Source of the DNA: Mammaliicoccus sciuri
GTDB taxonomy: Bacteria > Bacillota > Bacilli > Staphylococcales > Staphylococcaceae
DNA length: 64,000 nt
Assembly: GCF_002901825.1 (NCBI RefSeq)
Contig: NZ_PPQD01000034.1
Coordinates: 378,686 to 442,685, forward strand
Reading direction: 5' to 3'
In this document: positions 56,108-64,000 of the stretch, piece by piece
How the letters are laid out: each line of letters opens with the position of its first letter
Position numbering within the stretch: the first letter of the stretch is position 1
The notes under the pieces: generated by a model
The model's input: the letters and a program-made list of their open reading frames with translations, nothing else
The model's database searches: none
Told to the model about the DNA's origin: nothing
Position numbers and translations under genes: made by a program

Positions 56108-56159
56108 CCTATTATTCATCATTGTATGAAGGTTCTAAGGTAAATGTATTAATTTAGAA

Positions 56160-57812
56160 TTACCAAAGTTTTCCTTCTCCTAATCCTTTGGCTCCTGGTG
56201 CTGGATCTGTGAACATCTGTCCGATAGGGACAGTATAAGCAATTAAGATAAGCAATACTGTCACGATGATTAAGAATCTCCAGTTCTCAACAAATCTAAT
56301 GACTGGTTGTTGTTCATCTAATGCTTCTGATACTGGATATTCTTCTTCGCCTTTAGGAGATAAGAAGGCTAAATGTATAAACACCATTACAACTAATATT
56401 ATAGATATAAATAAAATTGTTCCCCCGACTGCTTGTAATACTTGATATGGTATCCATTCAGCAGCTTGTTTAGCACCGCCATATTCTGAATATGTTGATC
56501 TTCTTGGTGCGCCTTTTACTAATCCAACATAGTGCATAGCACCACTCATAATTGTCATACCGATTGCCCAAGTATAACCTTGCATAAGCGCTAATTTATT
56601 CGTGAATTTAGTTAGTTTTCTACCTGTACAATGAGGTATTAACCAGTACATGATTCCGAAGAATGTCATGATGACCGCGGAAGCGATTGTTAAATGGAAG
56701 TGTCCAGTTACCCAAATTGTATTGTGAATTAATCCATTCATTTGTGCAGATGCGTTAACTAATCCACCTGCGCCACCTGGAATAAAGGCTAACATACCTA
56801 AGAATGGTAATACGAATCTTGCGTCATTCCATGGTAAAGATTTAAACCATGTAAACAATCCTTTATATCCATTAGAACGGCCGTAATTTTCAAATGTTGC
56901 AAACAAACTAAATGCTGTCATCATTGATGGAATAACAACCATAAATGTTAATACAACTTGTAAGTATTTCCATGTATCATCAATACCTGGTTCAACTAAT
57001 TGGTGGTGTATCCCAACTGGAATACTGAAGAATAAGAATAGCATAAATGACATTCTTGCTAAATTGTCTGAGAATGCTTTTGCACCGATAATCTTTGGCA
57101 CAATTGCATACCAACACATGTAAGCTGGTAACAACCAAAAATAAACAAGTGCATGACCAAAATACCAAAACAATGTTCTACTTAATGTTACGTCTACTCT
57201 TTCAACTAAACCTAATGACCAAGGAATTAATTGAAGGAGTACTGTCGCAGCAACACCTAATGAACATACAATCCACATTACCCCGTTGATTGCTACCATG
57301 TAGCTCAGTAGGGGAGATTTCTTACCTGGATTTTTCTTCTTAAACTCTACATATTTCAAAATTTGTCCAACTGTAGAAATCCAGCTACCTACAACAACAA
57401 GCGCCATACCAATATAGAAAATAGCATGTGCTTTTAATGGTGCATAAAAAGTATATAAAACAGTGGCTTTGTTTAATAGAACCATTGTTGCTGCCATGAG
57501 CGTACCAAGAATCATTACCCAAAATCCAACCCAACCGAACTTTCTTTGAACAGACGTTAAATGTCCAGATGTCTTAGCTACTGCAGAAAATTGAAATCCT
57601 AAGATAAAGAAAGTTGTCAGTACCAATGCTAATACGATACCGTGCACCGTTAAGATTTGATAATAAGAAATTTGTTTAGGTAATTGTAATAAACCTGATC
57701 TTACAAATGTTTGTAATAATCCTGCTAGTCCACCAAGGATTAAACAACCAATGGCTACATACATATGCACCATCACAAGTCTGCTATCATTCTTATTTAA
57801 TCGCGTTATCAT
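56160..57812 (-). CDS. cbaA: ba3-type cytochrome c oxidase subunit I
   Basis: The 550-residue polytopic subunit has about 13 membrane helices and closely resembles Thermus CbaA. Haem-copper ligands are visible: His in LTVHGIVLALV, the CuB His and cross-linked Tyr in FGHALVYFWLLPAY, the CuB pair in VGIHHQLVEPGIDDTWKY, and two His in VTGHFHLTIAS (haem a3 and low-spin haem b). It reduces oxygen with electrons from cytochrome c and pumps protons. A quinol-type nitric-oxide reductase is unlikely because a CuA subunit is paired with it. It overlaps cbaB by ATGA. Confidence 0.93.
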   Translation of the reverse strand: MITRLNKNDSRLVMVHMYVAIGCLILGGLAGLLQTFVRSGLLQLPKQISYYQILTVHGIVLALVLTTFFILGFQFSAVAKTSGHLTSVQRKFGWVGFWVMILGTLMAATMVLLNKATVLYTFYAPLKAHAIFYIGMALVVVGSWISTVGQILKYVEFKKKNPGKKSPLLSYMVAINGVMWIVCSLGVAATVLLQLIPWSLGLVERVDVTLSRTLFWYFGHALVYFWLLPAYMCWYAIVPKIIGAKAFSDNLARMSFMLFLFFSIPVGIHHQLVEPGIDDTWKYLQVVLTFMVVIPSMMTAFSLFATFENYGRSNGYKGLFTWFKSLPWNDARFVLPFLGMLAFIPGGAGGLVNASAQMNGLIHNTIWVTGHFHLTIASAVIMTFFGIMYWLIPHCTGRKLTKFTNKLALMQGYTWAIGMTIMSGAMHYVGLVKGAPRRSTYSEYGGAKQAAEWIPYQVLQAVGGTILFISIILVVMVFIHLAFLSPKGEEEYPVSEALDEQQPVIRFVENWRFLIIVTVLLILIAYTVPIGQMFTDPAPGAKGLGEGKLW

Positions 57813-58288
57813 TTTTTATCCACAACCTTTATCATCGACTTCATATCTGCATGTCCGATACCACAATATTCATTACAGATGACTAAATATTCGCGTTTCT
57901 CATTGAATGTCTTGTAATATTCACTAATATGTCCAGGTTCTAACATCATGTTGACGTTCGTTCCTGGTAAACTAAATCCATGCAAAGTATCTTTACTTGT
58001 CGCAATGATTTTTACTTTCGAACCTTTAGGAATTTCGACTTTACCTGGCTGATAATTGAAAGCTGAAGCAAGAATAACTAATTCATAGTCGTAATCTTTG
58101 CCGCTAACTTTGTGTAAACCTGGTTTATTGAAAGGTTCGATTTGATCGACTTTATCAGGATTGACATAGTCTCTACCAGAAGCGGCTGGCGTGTGTCCAT
58201 TATGCAAACCTGTAATCATCAAAATTGTTAAGAAAATGACTAATGAGCTTATGCCGACTTTTAGCCATAACTTTTCGTATTTATGCAC
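57809..58288 (-). CDS. cbaB: ba3-type cytochrome c oxidase subunit II (CuA)
   Basis: The 159-residue subunit has one N-terminal membrane helix (about residues 12-33) and an external cupredoxin domain with the binuclear CuA site: His in DTLHGFSLPG and CNEYCGIGHADM (two Cys, His, Met). No cytochrome c domain is fused, unlike caa3 enzymes, so QcrC or another cytochrome must deliver electrons. I choose GTG 58288, after AAGGGGTG; the in-frame GTG three codons upstream is part of that ribosome binding site. Confidence 0.92.
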   Translation of the reverse strand: MHKYEKLWLKVGISSLVIFLTILMITGLHNGHTPAASGRDYVNPDKVDQIEPFNKPGLHKVSGKDYDYELVILASAFNYQPGKVEIPKGSKVKIIATSKDTLHGFSLPGTNVNMMLEPGHISEYYKTFNEKREYLVICNEYCGIGHADMKSMIKVVDKK

Positions 58289-58300
58289 AGATTTCACCCC

Positions 58301-58456
58301 TTAAATTCTTACTAAAAATAAAATAAAACAAATTACCCATAATACTGCAAAGATGCCTCCTAATGTGAAAACTGAATACAGTGTGCCTCTTAAATCCAGA
58401 TCATCATGAGAGTGGTCATCAGTCTTCTTGTTTAGGTCATTATTTTGCACTGTCAT
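58301..58456 (-). CDS. Small oxidase subunit, subunit IIa-like
   Basis: The 51-residue protein (MTVQNNDLNKK..., then LRGTLYSVFTLGGIFAVLWV and ICFILFLVRI) has a hydrophilic, acidic/His-containing start and one C-terminal membrane helix. It lies 12 nt upstream of cbaB on the same strand. Thermus ba3 oxidase contains a comparable single-helix subunit IIa. AAAGGA lies eight bases before the ATG at 58456; an ATG three codons earlier directly abuts AAAGG. The role as structural subunit is inferred from position and topology. Confidence 0.78.
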   Translation of the reverse strand: MTVQNNDLNKKTDDHSHDDLDLRGTLYSVFTLGGIFAVLWVICFILFLVRI

Positions 58457-58491
58457 TTTATTCATCCTTTCTTATATTCTCTTCATTATTT

Positions 58492-58497
58492 ATAATA
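58492..58497 (-). promoter_or_regulatory. Putative -10 element of the cba operon
   Basis: TATTAT on the minus strand, with no consensus -35; the CRP/FNR-type palindrome occupies that region. Transcription would begin near 58485. Confidence 0.45.
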
Positions 58498-58518
58498 GAA
58501 TAGAGATTAAAAAATTAA

Positions 58519-58534
58519 TGTGATGTAAATCACA
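58519..58534. promoter_or_regulatory. CRP/FNR-family operator upstream of the cba operon
   Basis: TGTGATGTAAATCACA is a palindrome (TGTGAT-N4-ATCACA) and a perfect TGTGA-N6-TCACA site. Its centre lies about 41.5 bp before the predicted cba start, the class II activator position. It is also about 40 bp before the dynA start codon. The cognate regulator (Fnr- or ArcR-like) is not in the window. Confidence 0.65.
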
Positions 58535-58573
58535 CTATTTAAATTATTTGTGTAAAAATAAAGGGGAATTAAA

Positions 58574-61500
58574 ATGGATCGTAATCAAGCATCATTAGAT
58601 TTACTTTACAAATTAAAAAAAGAAATTGAAAAGTCATCTAACCAACAATTAATTAAACAAATCAATGAAATGATTAAAAAAATATATAACGAACAATATA
58701 CAGTGAGTTTTGTCGGACATTTTTCAGCAGGGAAATCTACATTAATTAACAATGTTATCGGACAAAATATATTACCAAGTTCTCCTGTTCCGACAACTAG
58801 TAACACAGCTCAACTGATTTCTTCAGACAAAAACAGCATTTCCGTTAATTTAAACAACAATCAATATACAGTCGTAGATAATCAAGAAGATGTTAAAAGG
58901 CTTAATACAGAAGATAGAGAAGTGGAATCTATTGAAATTGAATTTACATCAGATAAATTTAATAAAGGATTTACTTTCCAAGATACACCTGGTGTCGATT
59001 CTATGAGTGATAACCATAGAGAAAGTGCTTTTCAATATTTGCTGACATCTAATTATGTATTTTATACAGTCGACTATAACCATGTGCAGTCGGATATGAA
59101 TTTTAATTTTATTAAATCATTAAATAAATTGGATATTCCGGTAATATTAGTTGTGAACCAAGTCGATAAACATGATGAAGATGAAATCTCGTTTGATACT
59201 TATAAAAATCGTGTCAACAAAGCCGTTACAGATTGGAAACTGAATTTAGAAAAGATATTTTATGTTTCTAAATATGATACACCGAATAATGAGAAGCAGT
59301 TATTTAATAAGTATATCCATCAGCTTGATCAACAACGTACGGAACACCAAGTATTTATAGACCGTGTGACGAATTACATTAAACAAGAACAGCTGAAATA
59401 TATTAATCAACATATGGAAACGATTCTTTCTGATATTGATTCTACTGAAGAAACGTTCGATGACGATTATCAAGCATACAAAGAGAAATTCAACGTCCAA
59501 AGTGAACAATCATTAATTCAAGATAAAGATCAGTTCACTTCAAATTTAAAAGAAAAGCGCAAAGAAATTTTAGATAACGCTTATTTGATGCCATACGAAA
59601 TGCGAGAAACAATTCGTCATTATTTAGAAACAACTGCTAAAGACTATAAAGTTAAAGGATTATTTAATAAAGATAAGAAGAAAGCGATGATTCAAGATGA
59701 AACGCTTGAACAAGTGAAAGAAGCTTTAGACATCAAAATTCACGATGAAATTACGAAAGTATGGATTAAATCATTAGAGAACTTAAACAAATACATTCAA
59801 GATGCGGACTTATTCGAGAAAATCATCAACCAACAATATACGATTAGTAAAGAAGAATTAAGCGGTCATGTACAAGAACAAACGTCCATTACAAATGATT
59901 ACGTGTTAATTTATTCTAAAGGCATTACAGAAATGATTAATCGAAAAATACGCAATGAAACAAATCAATTAATCGAAGAAATCGTTAATGTGAGTGAAGT
60001 GCATAACGAATCGAATGAAGAAACGAATCAATTAAATGAATATGAAACATATGTTGAATTTAAGAATTTAAAAACATCACTCATTACGAATAATTATCAA
60101 CATTATTATATTCACCTTGATGAATCTATTGATAAGTTAATTGATAGACATTTTATTCATATAAATGACCTTGACCTAGAAGATAAGAAAGAAACGAAAC
60201 AACAATTCAAAGAAGTTCAAACGGAACATCAAGAAAATAATCTGCAACAACTTAAAGATCAAATCAATCATTTAAAGAAACTGCCGTTATTTGAAGGTGA
60301 AGTTCATAATATCGAAAGCCAAGTCGAAAGAATAGAACACAATTTGACAAAGATTGCTGTATTCGGAACATTTAGTGCGGGTAAGAGTAGTTTAATTAAT
60401 GCCATCTTACAAAAGCCCGTGCTGCTAAGTTCACCAAATCCAACGACAGCAAGTATTACTGAAATTAGTTACGGTACTGAACAAGAAGTGACATTTAAGA
60501 CTTATGAGCAATTATTAGAAGAGATTAACCATATAACAGAGTTCGCCAATAAACAGTACTCTACAATTGAATCGTTTATAGAAGATAAAGAGATTAAACA
60601 ACATCCTTCATTATCGAGTAATCATCTAGCATTCTTTGAAGCAATCGAGACAAACTTTAACCATTACAAAGATATCTTAAAAGAAGGCAAATCTGTCACA
60701 TTCGATATAGAAGAACTAGAGAAGTTAACAGCTGATGATACGCATGCTGCCTTTGTACACAAAATTAATTTAAGACTTGAAGAAGCATGGTTAAAAGACA
60801 AGATTATTATCGATTCACCGGGACTGAATTCTAATAACCAAAGACATACGAGAGAGACTGAACAAATTATTGCATCAAGTGACTTAATTATTTATGTGAG
60901 TTATTATAATCATGCCTTTACTGATAAAGACGGTGAGTTCTTAACTTACATGCGTGATATGAATAATTTACAACAATCACAAGGTTTGAAATTTGTCATT
61001 AACGCCATTGATTTAGCAGAATCTGAAGAAGATAAACAAGCTGTTATATCTTATGTAGAATCATCATTAGATGCATTGAACATTAAACCTGAGTGTTATC
61101 CAGTTTCAAGTAAACAAGCATTGAAATCACATAATGATCAGTTTAAACGACTTATGGAAGCGTTAGATCACTTTGTTAAAGTTGAAAGTAAGCAAGTGCT
61201 CAAGTCACAAGTAGAGTCTAGAATTAAACAACTGACAAATGAATTAGAACAAATGGTGCATACGTATAGACAAGATAAAGCACAGCTTGAAAAGAGAAAA
61301 TCAACTTTACTCAGTTATAAAGATAAACAGAACTTCACAAATCAAATTGTGATTAAATCACATCATCAACTGGAAAAAGAAATTCATGATCAACTGTATT
61401 ACTTGAAAGACAGATTGAATATACAATTAAATGATATTGTCAAAAAACATTTCAATACATCAACTGTAACGGATCAATTTAAACAATCGCTGCAAATGAG

Positions 61501-62002
61501 TACGAAATATTATGTAGATGATTTAAATCAGAAATTAAGTTTAGAAAGCTCGCTTATCGTAGAAAGATTAAAGAATTTTTATGCGAGAACATTTGATGAT
61601 TTATTAACACCAACAATTGTTGAATTAAATGATGCTTCTATTTTAATCTCTAAGTTTAAGCATGACTTTGAAAATGAAATCAATCCGGAACCGATTAGCA
61701 TTCAAGTTCAAGATATTGCGAAACAAACGATCAGTTCGGTGAGCAAGAAAGATTTAATTAAGACATCTAAAGTAAAAGAAACACAAAATGAGATTTTAAA
61801 TGATACAATGAAGCTTATCGACCATCCAATCGTGACATTTAATGAAGCGTTAACTAAGAATTTGGAACATTATGATACAATAGGTGAGTCGTACATCGAA
61901 CAGTATAATCAAGAGACGATTCATCTCATTGAAGATTACTTATCTGTGAATATTGATAACGATGTAATAGAACAAATCGAAAACGTCTTGAAAGAGATAT
62001 AA
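58574..62002 (+). CDS. dynA: Double dynamin-like GTPase DynA
   Basis: The 1142-residue protein is a tandem fusion of two bacterial dynamin-like GTPases. The first P-loop is GHFSAGKS (residues 48-55) with DTPGVDS and NQVDK; the second is GTFSAGKS (598-605) with DSPGLNS and NAIDLAE. Long helical stalk regions with charged coiled coils follow each. B. subtilis DynA has the same architecture and acts in membrane fusion and phage or antibiotic stress protection. The ribosome binding site is AAAGGGG. It precedes ypcP by 11 nt. Confidence 0.93.
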   Translation: MDRNQASLDLLYKLKKEIEKSSNQQLIKQINEMIKKIYNEQYTVSFVGHFSAGKSTLINNVIGQNILPSSPVPTTSNTAQLISSDKNSISVNLNNNQYTVVDNQEDVKRLNTEDREVESIEIEFTSDKFNKGFTFQDTPGVDSMSDNHRESAFQYLLTSNYVFYTVDYNHVQSDMNFNFIKSLNKLDIPVILVVNQVDKHDEDEISFDTYKNRVNKAVTDWKLNLEKIFYVSKYDTPNNEKQLFNKYIHQLDQQRTEHQVFIDRVTNYIKQEQLKYINQHMETILSDIDSTEETFDDDYQAYKEKFNVQSEQSLIQDKDQFTSNLKEKRKEILDNAYLMPYEMRETIRHYLETTAKDYKVKGLFNKDKKKAMIQDETLEQVKEALDIKIHDEITKVWIKSLENLNKYIQDADLFEKIINQQYTISKEELSGHVQEQTSITNDYVLIYSKGITEMINRKIRNETNQLIEEIVNVSEVHNESNEETNQLNEYETYVEFKNLKTSLITNNYQHYYIHLDESIDKLIDRHFIHINDLDLEDKKETKQQFKEVQTEHQENNLQQLKDQINHLKKLPLFEGEVHNIESQVERIEHNLTKIAVFGTFSAGKSSLINAILQKPVLLSSPNPTTASITEISYGTEQEVTFKTYEQLLEEINHITEFANKQYSTIESFIEDKEIKQHPSLSSNHLAFFEAIETNFNHYKDILKEGKSVTFDIEELEKLTADDTHAAFVHKINLRLEEAWLKDKIIIDSPGLNSNNQRHTRETEQIIASSDLIIYVSYYNHAFTDKDGEFLTYMRDMNNLQQSQGLKFVINAIDLAESEEDKQAVISYVESSLDALNIKPECYPVSSKQALKSHNDQFKRLMEALDHFVKVESKQVLKSQVESRIKQLTNELEQMVHTYRQDKAQLEKRKSTLLSYKDKQNFTNQIVIKSHHQLEKEIHDQLYYLKDRLNIQLNDIVKKHFNTSTVTDQFKQSLQMSTKYYVDDLNQKLSLESSLIVERLKNFYARTFDDLLTPTIVELNDASILISKFKHDFENEINPEPISIQVQDIAKQTISSVSKKDLIKTSKVKETQNEILNDTMKLIDHPIVTFNEALTKNLEHYDTIGESYIEQYNQETIHLIEDYLSVNIDNDVIEQIENVLKEI

Positions 62003-62013
62003 AGGAGCACAAT

Positions 62014-62898
62014 ATGAGTAACAAAATATTATTAATAGATGGTATGGCTTTATTATTTAGACATTTTTATGCAACAAGCATCCATAAACAATTTATGAGA
62101 GATTCTAAAGGTATTCCTACAAATGCTGTACAAGGATTTATTAGACATTCATATACAGTAATCAATGACATTAAACCGACACATGTTGCTGTTTGTTGGG
62201 ATATGGGATCTAAGACTTTCAGAAATGATATGTTTGAAGCATATAAATCAAATAGAGTCGCACCACCTGAAGAAATGATTCCACAATTTGACCGTGCGAA
62301 AGAAATTGCTGAAAAATTAGGTATGCTGAATTTAGGTATAACAAATTATGAAGCGGATGATGTTATAGGAACAATTAGTAAACGCGCTCAAGAAAAAGGA
62401 CATGAAACATATGTCGTGAGTGGAGACCGTGACTTATTACAATGTATAAATACAGATGTTGATATATGGCTGACGAAAAAAGGTTTCAATATTTACAATA
62501 AATATGATATTCATAAATTTAGAGAAGAATATGGACTAGAACCACATCAATTGGTCGATGTTAAAGCATTTATGGGTGACACAGCTGATGGTTATCCAGG
62601 TGTTAAAGGTATCGGTGAGAAAACAGCGATTAAACTGATTCAACAATATCAATCTGTTGAAAATGTACTTGAGAACATTAATGAATTAACAGTAGGTCAA
62701 CAAAAGAAAATCATCACATATCGAGATGACTTAGCAATGTCGAAACAACTTGCGCAAATTCATACAGACGTGCCATTAGAAACAGAAGATTTACTTAATC
62801 AAATGACATATCATCATGAAATCGAACAATCTATCGAAATTTGTAATGAACATGAATTATTTGTATCAAGTAAATATTTAACTACGAACTTCTTATAA
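62014..62898 (+). CDS. ypcP: 5'-3' exonuclease YpcP
   Basis: The 294-residue nuclease is homologous to the N-terminal domain of DNA polymerase I. Acidic metal-binding residues appear in LLIDGMALLFRHFYA, AVCWDMGSKTFRN, YEADDVIG, VSGDRDLLQ and VKAFMGDTADGYPGVKGIGE (H3TH). Residues match flap/5' exonucleases that remove RNA primers. Bacilli carry it with dynA (ypbR), as here. The ribosome binding site is AAAGGAG. Confidence 0.93.
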   Translation: MSNKILLIDGMALLFRHFYATSIHKQFMRDSKGIPTNAVQGFIRHSYTVINDIKPTHVAVCWDMGSKTFRNDMFEAYKSNRVAPPEEMIPQFDRAKEIAEKLGMLNLGITNYEADDVIGTISKRAQEKGHETYVVSGDRDLLQCINTDVDIWLTKKGFNIYNKYDIHKFREEYGLEPHQLVDVKAFMGDTADGYPGVKGIGEKTAIKLIQQYQSVENVLENINELTVGQQKKIITYRDDLAMSKQLAQIHTDVPLETEDLLNQMTYHHEIEQSIEICNEHELFVSSKYLTTNFL

Positions 62899-62906
62899 AT
62901 AAACGT

Positions 62907-62942
62907 AAAAAGCATATCACGCGCCGTCGTGATATGCTTTTT
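62907..62942. terminator. Bidirectional terminator between ypcP and the RNase HI-like gene
   Basis: AAAAAGCATATCACG pairs with CGTGATATGCTTTTT around a 6-nt loop; T runs occur on both strands. Confidence 0.93.
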
Positions 62943-63339
62943 ATTTATGCTTTAATTGTTTTCTTAAGGCAGTTTGTGCCAATTGATTGGCTTCTTTATT
63001 TTGAGATCGTGGAATCCACTTCACAAATATTAAATCAAATTGACGTTCTAATTCTTTAAATAGTTCGAAGTATGGTTTGAACGTTGCATTCTTTACATAA
63101 TCTTTATCAATACTATCTGCAATTAATTTCGAATCTGTATAAATCAACGCATTACCAACTTCTAATTCAATCGCATGTTGAATAGAGAAGATTAACGCTT
63201 CCCATTCAGCACGATGATTATCCATTTCACCTAAATAAGATGTGAAATGATGTCTCGCATCATCCTTAATAATGACGCATGCACAACAACTTTCTCCAGG
63301 ATTGCCTTTAGAAGCGGCGTCAAAATAAATTTGCGGCAT
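62941..63339 (-). CDS. ypdQ: RNase HI-like protein (YpdQ family)
   Basis: The 132-residue protein has the RNase H fold with Asp in IYFDAASKGNPG, Glu in RAEWEAL and Asp in YTDSKLI. At the position of the fourth catalytic carboxylate (Asp134 of E. coli RNase HI, NERCDELA) it has Asn (NKEANQLA). B. subtilis YpdQ is a related protein without detectable RNase H activity. Start: ATG 63339 agrees with the family N terminus; a TTG six codons upstream after TAGGT is a possible alternative. Confidence 0.82.
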   Translation of the reverse strand: MPQIYFDAASKGNPGESCCACVIIKDDARHHFTSYLGEMDNHRAEWEALIFSIQHAIELEVGNALIYTDSKLIADSIDKDYVKNATFKPYFELFKELERQFDLIFVKWIPRSQNKEANQLAQTALRKQLKHK

Positions 63340-63520
63340 TTCAATCAACTCTTTCAAATTATTTACCTACTCATCTAATTTACACGAACGATAAACAGAC
63401 TTCAATAAATGGTCATAATACTTTTCATTCAGACTTAATAATTCTTCATCAAACTTGTACAAAATATTGTAAATTGTAAAAATTGTATATTAATTTTATA
63501 GAGTTCTTTATAAATAGTAT

Positions 63521-63548
63521 TTGAAATCGACATTAAAAGTGATATACT
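63521..63548 (+). promoter_or_regulatory. Promoter of the YSIRK surface-protein gene
   Basis: TTGAAA (63521-63526) and TATACT (63543-63548) are spaced by 16 bp. Predicted start near 63555 gives a leader of about 230 nt. The gap 63360-63520 shows no other feature. Confidence 0.65.
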
Positions 63549-63740
63549 AATTCAGAACGAAATATAATTTTGTTCATATCTTATGTGTGAATAATCTTAA
63601 CGAAAGGAGAGTTAGTTTCGCACGACCATTCACATATTAATAGTGTGCACTTCACTCATATATCTGAGATTCATTTAAAGAATATATATTGAACACATTA
63701 CTAATGAGATAAAGACAAAATAGTAACGGGGAACTCAGCC

Positions 63741-63788
63741 ATGAGTAAAGTTGCCTTTAAGGAAATTTATAGTAAAGGGGCTTGCTAA
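63741..63788 (+). CDS. Leader ORF overlapping the YSIRK gene start
   Basis: A 15-codon ORF ([15 protein letters not shown]) begins with ATG after GGGGA and eight spacer bases. Its TAA overlaps the ATG of the surface-protein gene (TAATG). The ribosome binding site of the downstream gene (AAAGGGG, 63774-63780) lies inside it and can pair with CCTTT at 63753-63757. It may couple or regulate translation of the surface protein; the peptide itself has no recognised family. Confidence 0.5.
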   Translation: MSKVAFKEIYSKGAC

Positions 63789-64000
63789 TGGATAAGCAAC
63801 GGAAATTACAGAAGTTTAGTATCCGTAAGTACACAGTAGGAACGTGTTCGATACTAATCGGTACGCTTATATTCTTAGGCTTACCAACGCACGATGCATT
63901 CGCATCTGAAAATGTAATTCAAAAACATGCACAAGAAGAAAAAGCAGAAGGCAAATCAACAGATCCAGTTGAAGAAGCGTCTGCAAATGAAGAAATATCA
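63788..64000 (+). CDS. YSIRK-signal surface protein, N terminus (3'-truncated by window)
   Basis: The first 71 codons encode a YSIRK-type signal peptide: [20 protein letters not shown], hydrophobic core and a likely cleavage after AFA. The mature part starts [16 protein letters not shown] and is charged and low-complexity. The signal is associated with secretion at the septum and usually with an LPXTG anchor. In S. aureus the giant Ebh protein has a similar N terminus ([13 protein letters not shown]) in the same broad region, so an Ebh-like protein is possible; the visible part is too short to decide. Confidence 0.85.
   Translation, partial: MDKQRKLQKFSIRKYTVGTCSILIGTLIFLGLPTHDAFASENVIQKHAQEEKAEGKSTDPVEEASANEEIS

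Noticed and set aside
55931..56122. 63-codon minus-strand frame at the edge of the family B array
   Set aside because: It runs through the cba terminator and repeat units, has no ribosome binding site and no recognisable protein features.
56160..57812. Quinol-dependent nitric-oxide reductase (NorZ)
   Set aside because: The gene is co-transcribed with a CuA-containing subunit II, and the GHALVYFWLLPAY and IHHQLVEPGI motifs match ba3 oxidase, including the Tyr linked to CuB.

Overview
The window is ordinary low-GC Firmicute chromosome from the family Staphylococcaceae. Gene content and order follow the Staphylococcus aureus/Bacillus subtilis backbone (rnz-proC, fur-xerD, scpAB-rluB-srrAB, ebpS, cmk-rpsA-der-gpsA-hup, menG-hepT-ndk-aroCB, cca-birA-dinG-asnS-dnaD-nth, pbp2-recU, gpsB-rnpB, dynA). 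Unlike S. aureus it also encodes a complete cytochrome-c branch: System II cytochrome c maturation (resABC), a Rieske/cytochrome bc complex (qcrABC) and a ba3-type oxidase (cbaA, cbaB and a 51-aa subunit IIa-like protein). That fits an oxidase-positive relative, most likely the S. sciuri group (Mammaliicoccus), with Macrococcus as the alternative. I see no phage, insertion sequence, tRNA or CRISPR array.

Layout. 1-5.7 kb: rnz end, proC, SDR and aldo/keto reductases, nudF, fur (with a Fur box), xerD, a 35-aa membrane miniprotein and a DUF309 protein. 5.8-7.8 kb: scpA-scpB-rluB. 7.8-13.8 kb: resA-resB-resC-srrA-srrB behind a consensus cre box. 13.9-14.7 kb: FMN riboswitch and ribU. 14.7-19.6 kb: fer, ypbB-recQ, ebpS and a CBS protein. 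20-27.8 kb: ypdA, ansA, cmk, rpsA, der, gpsA, yphE/yphF-like genes and hup. 27.9-35.8 kb: hepS-menG-hepT, ndk, aroC-aroB and ypiA-ypiB-ypiF. 36-39.6 kb: qcrABC, ypjA and a zinc peptidase. 39.7-49.2 kb: ypjD, bshA, cca, birA, dinG, asnS, dnaD, nth and ypoC. 49.4-55.4 kb: pbp2/recU facing yppE-ypsA-gpsB-rnpB-ypsC. 56-64 kb: the cba oxidase operon divergent from dynA-ypcP, then an RNase HI-like gene and the start of a YSIRK surface protein.

How parts work together. resABC builds the c-type haems of qcrC (CxxCH) and probably the covalent haem of qcrB (Cys43). The bc complex would pass electrons to the CuA site of CbaB. SrrAB sits with the maturation genes. The cba operon carries a TGTGA-N6-TCACA palindrome centred about 41.5 bp before its predicted start. 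menG/hepT supply menaquinone; bshA and ypdA belong to bacillithiol metabolism.

The least explained DNA is intergenic. Three unrelated repeat families occupy the 3' ends of transcription units: a 40-bp tandem family at two loci, a 41-bp dyad-containing array of 12 units, and a 51-bp hairpin-terminator family with a conserved 13-nt loop (three tandem copies plus one solo copy). Other points worth a second look are a cysteine-free SrrB, a 15-codon leader ORF whose stop overlaps the start codon of the YSIRK gene, and two small membrane proteins that are easy to miss.
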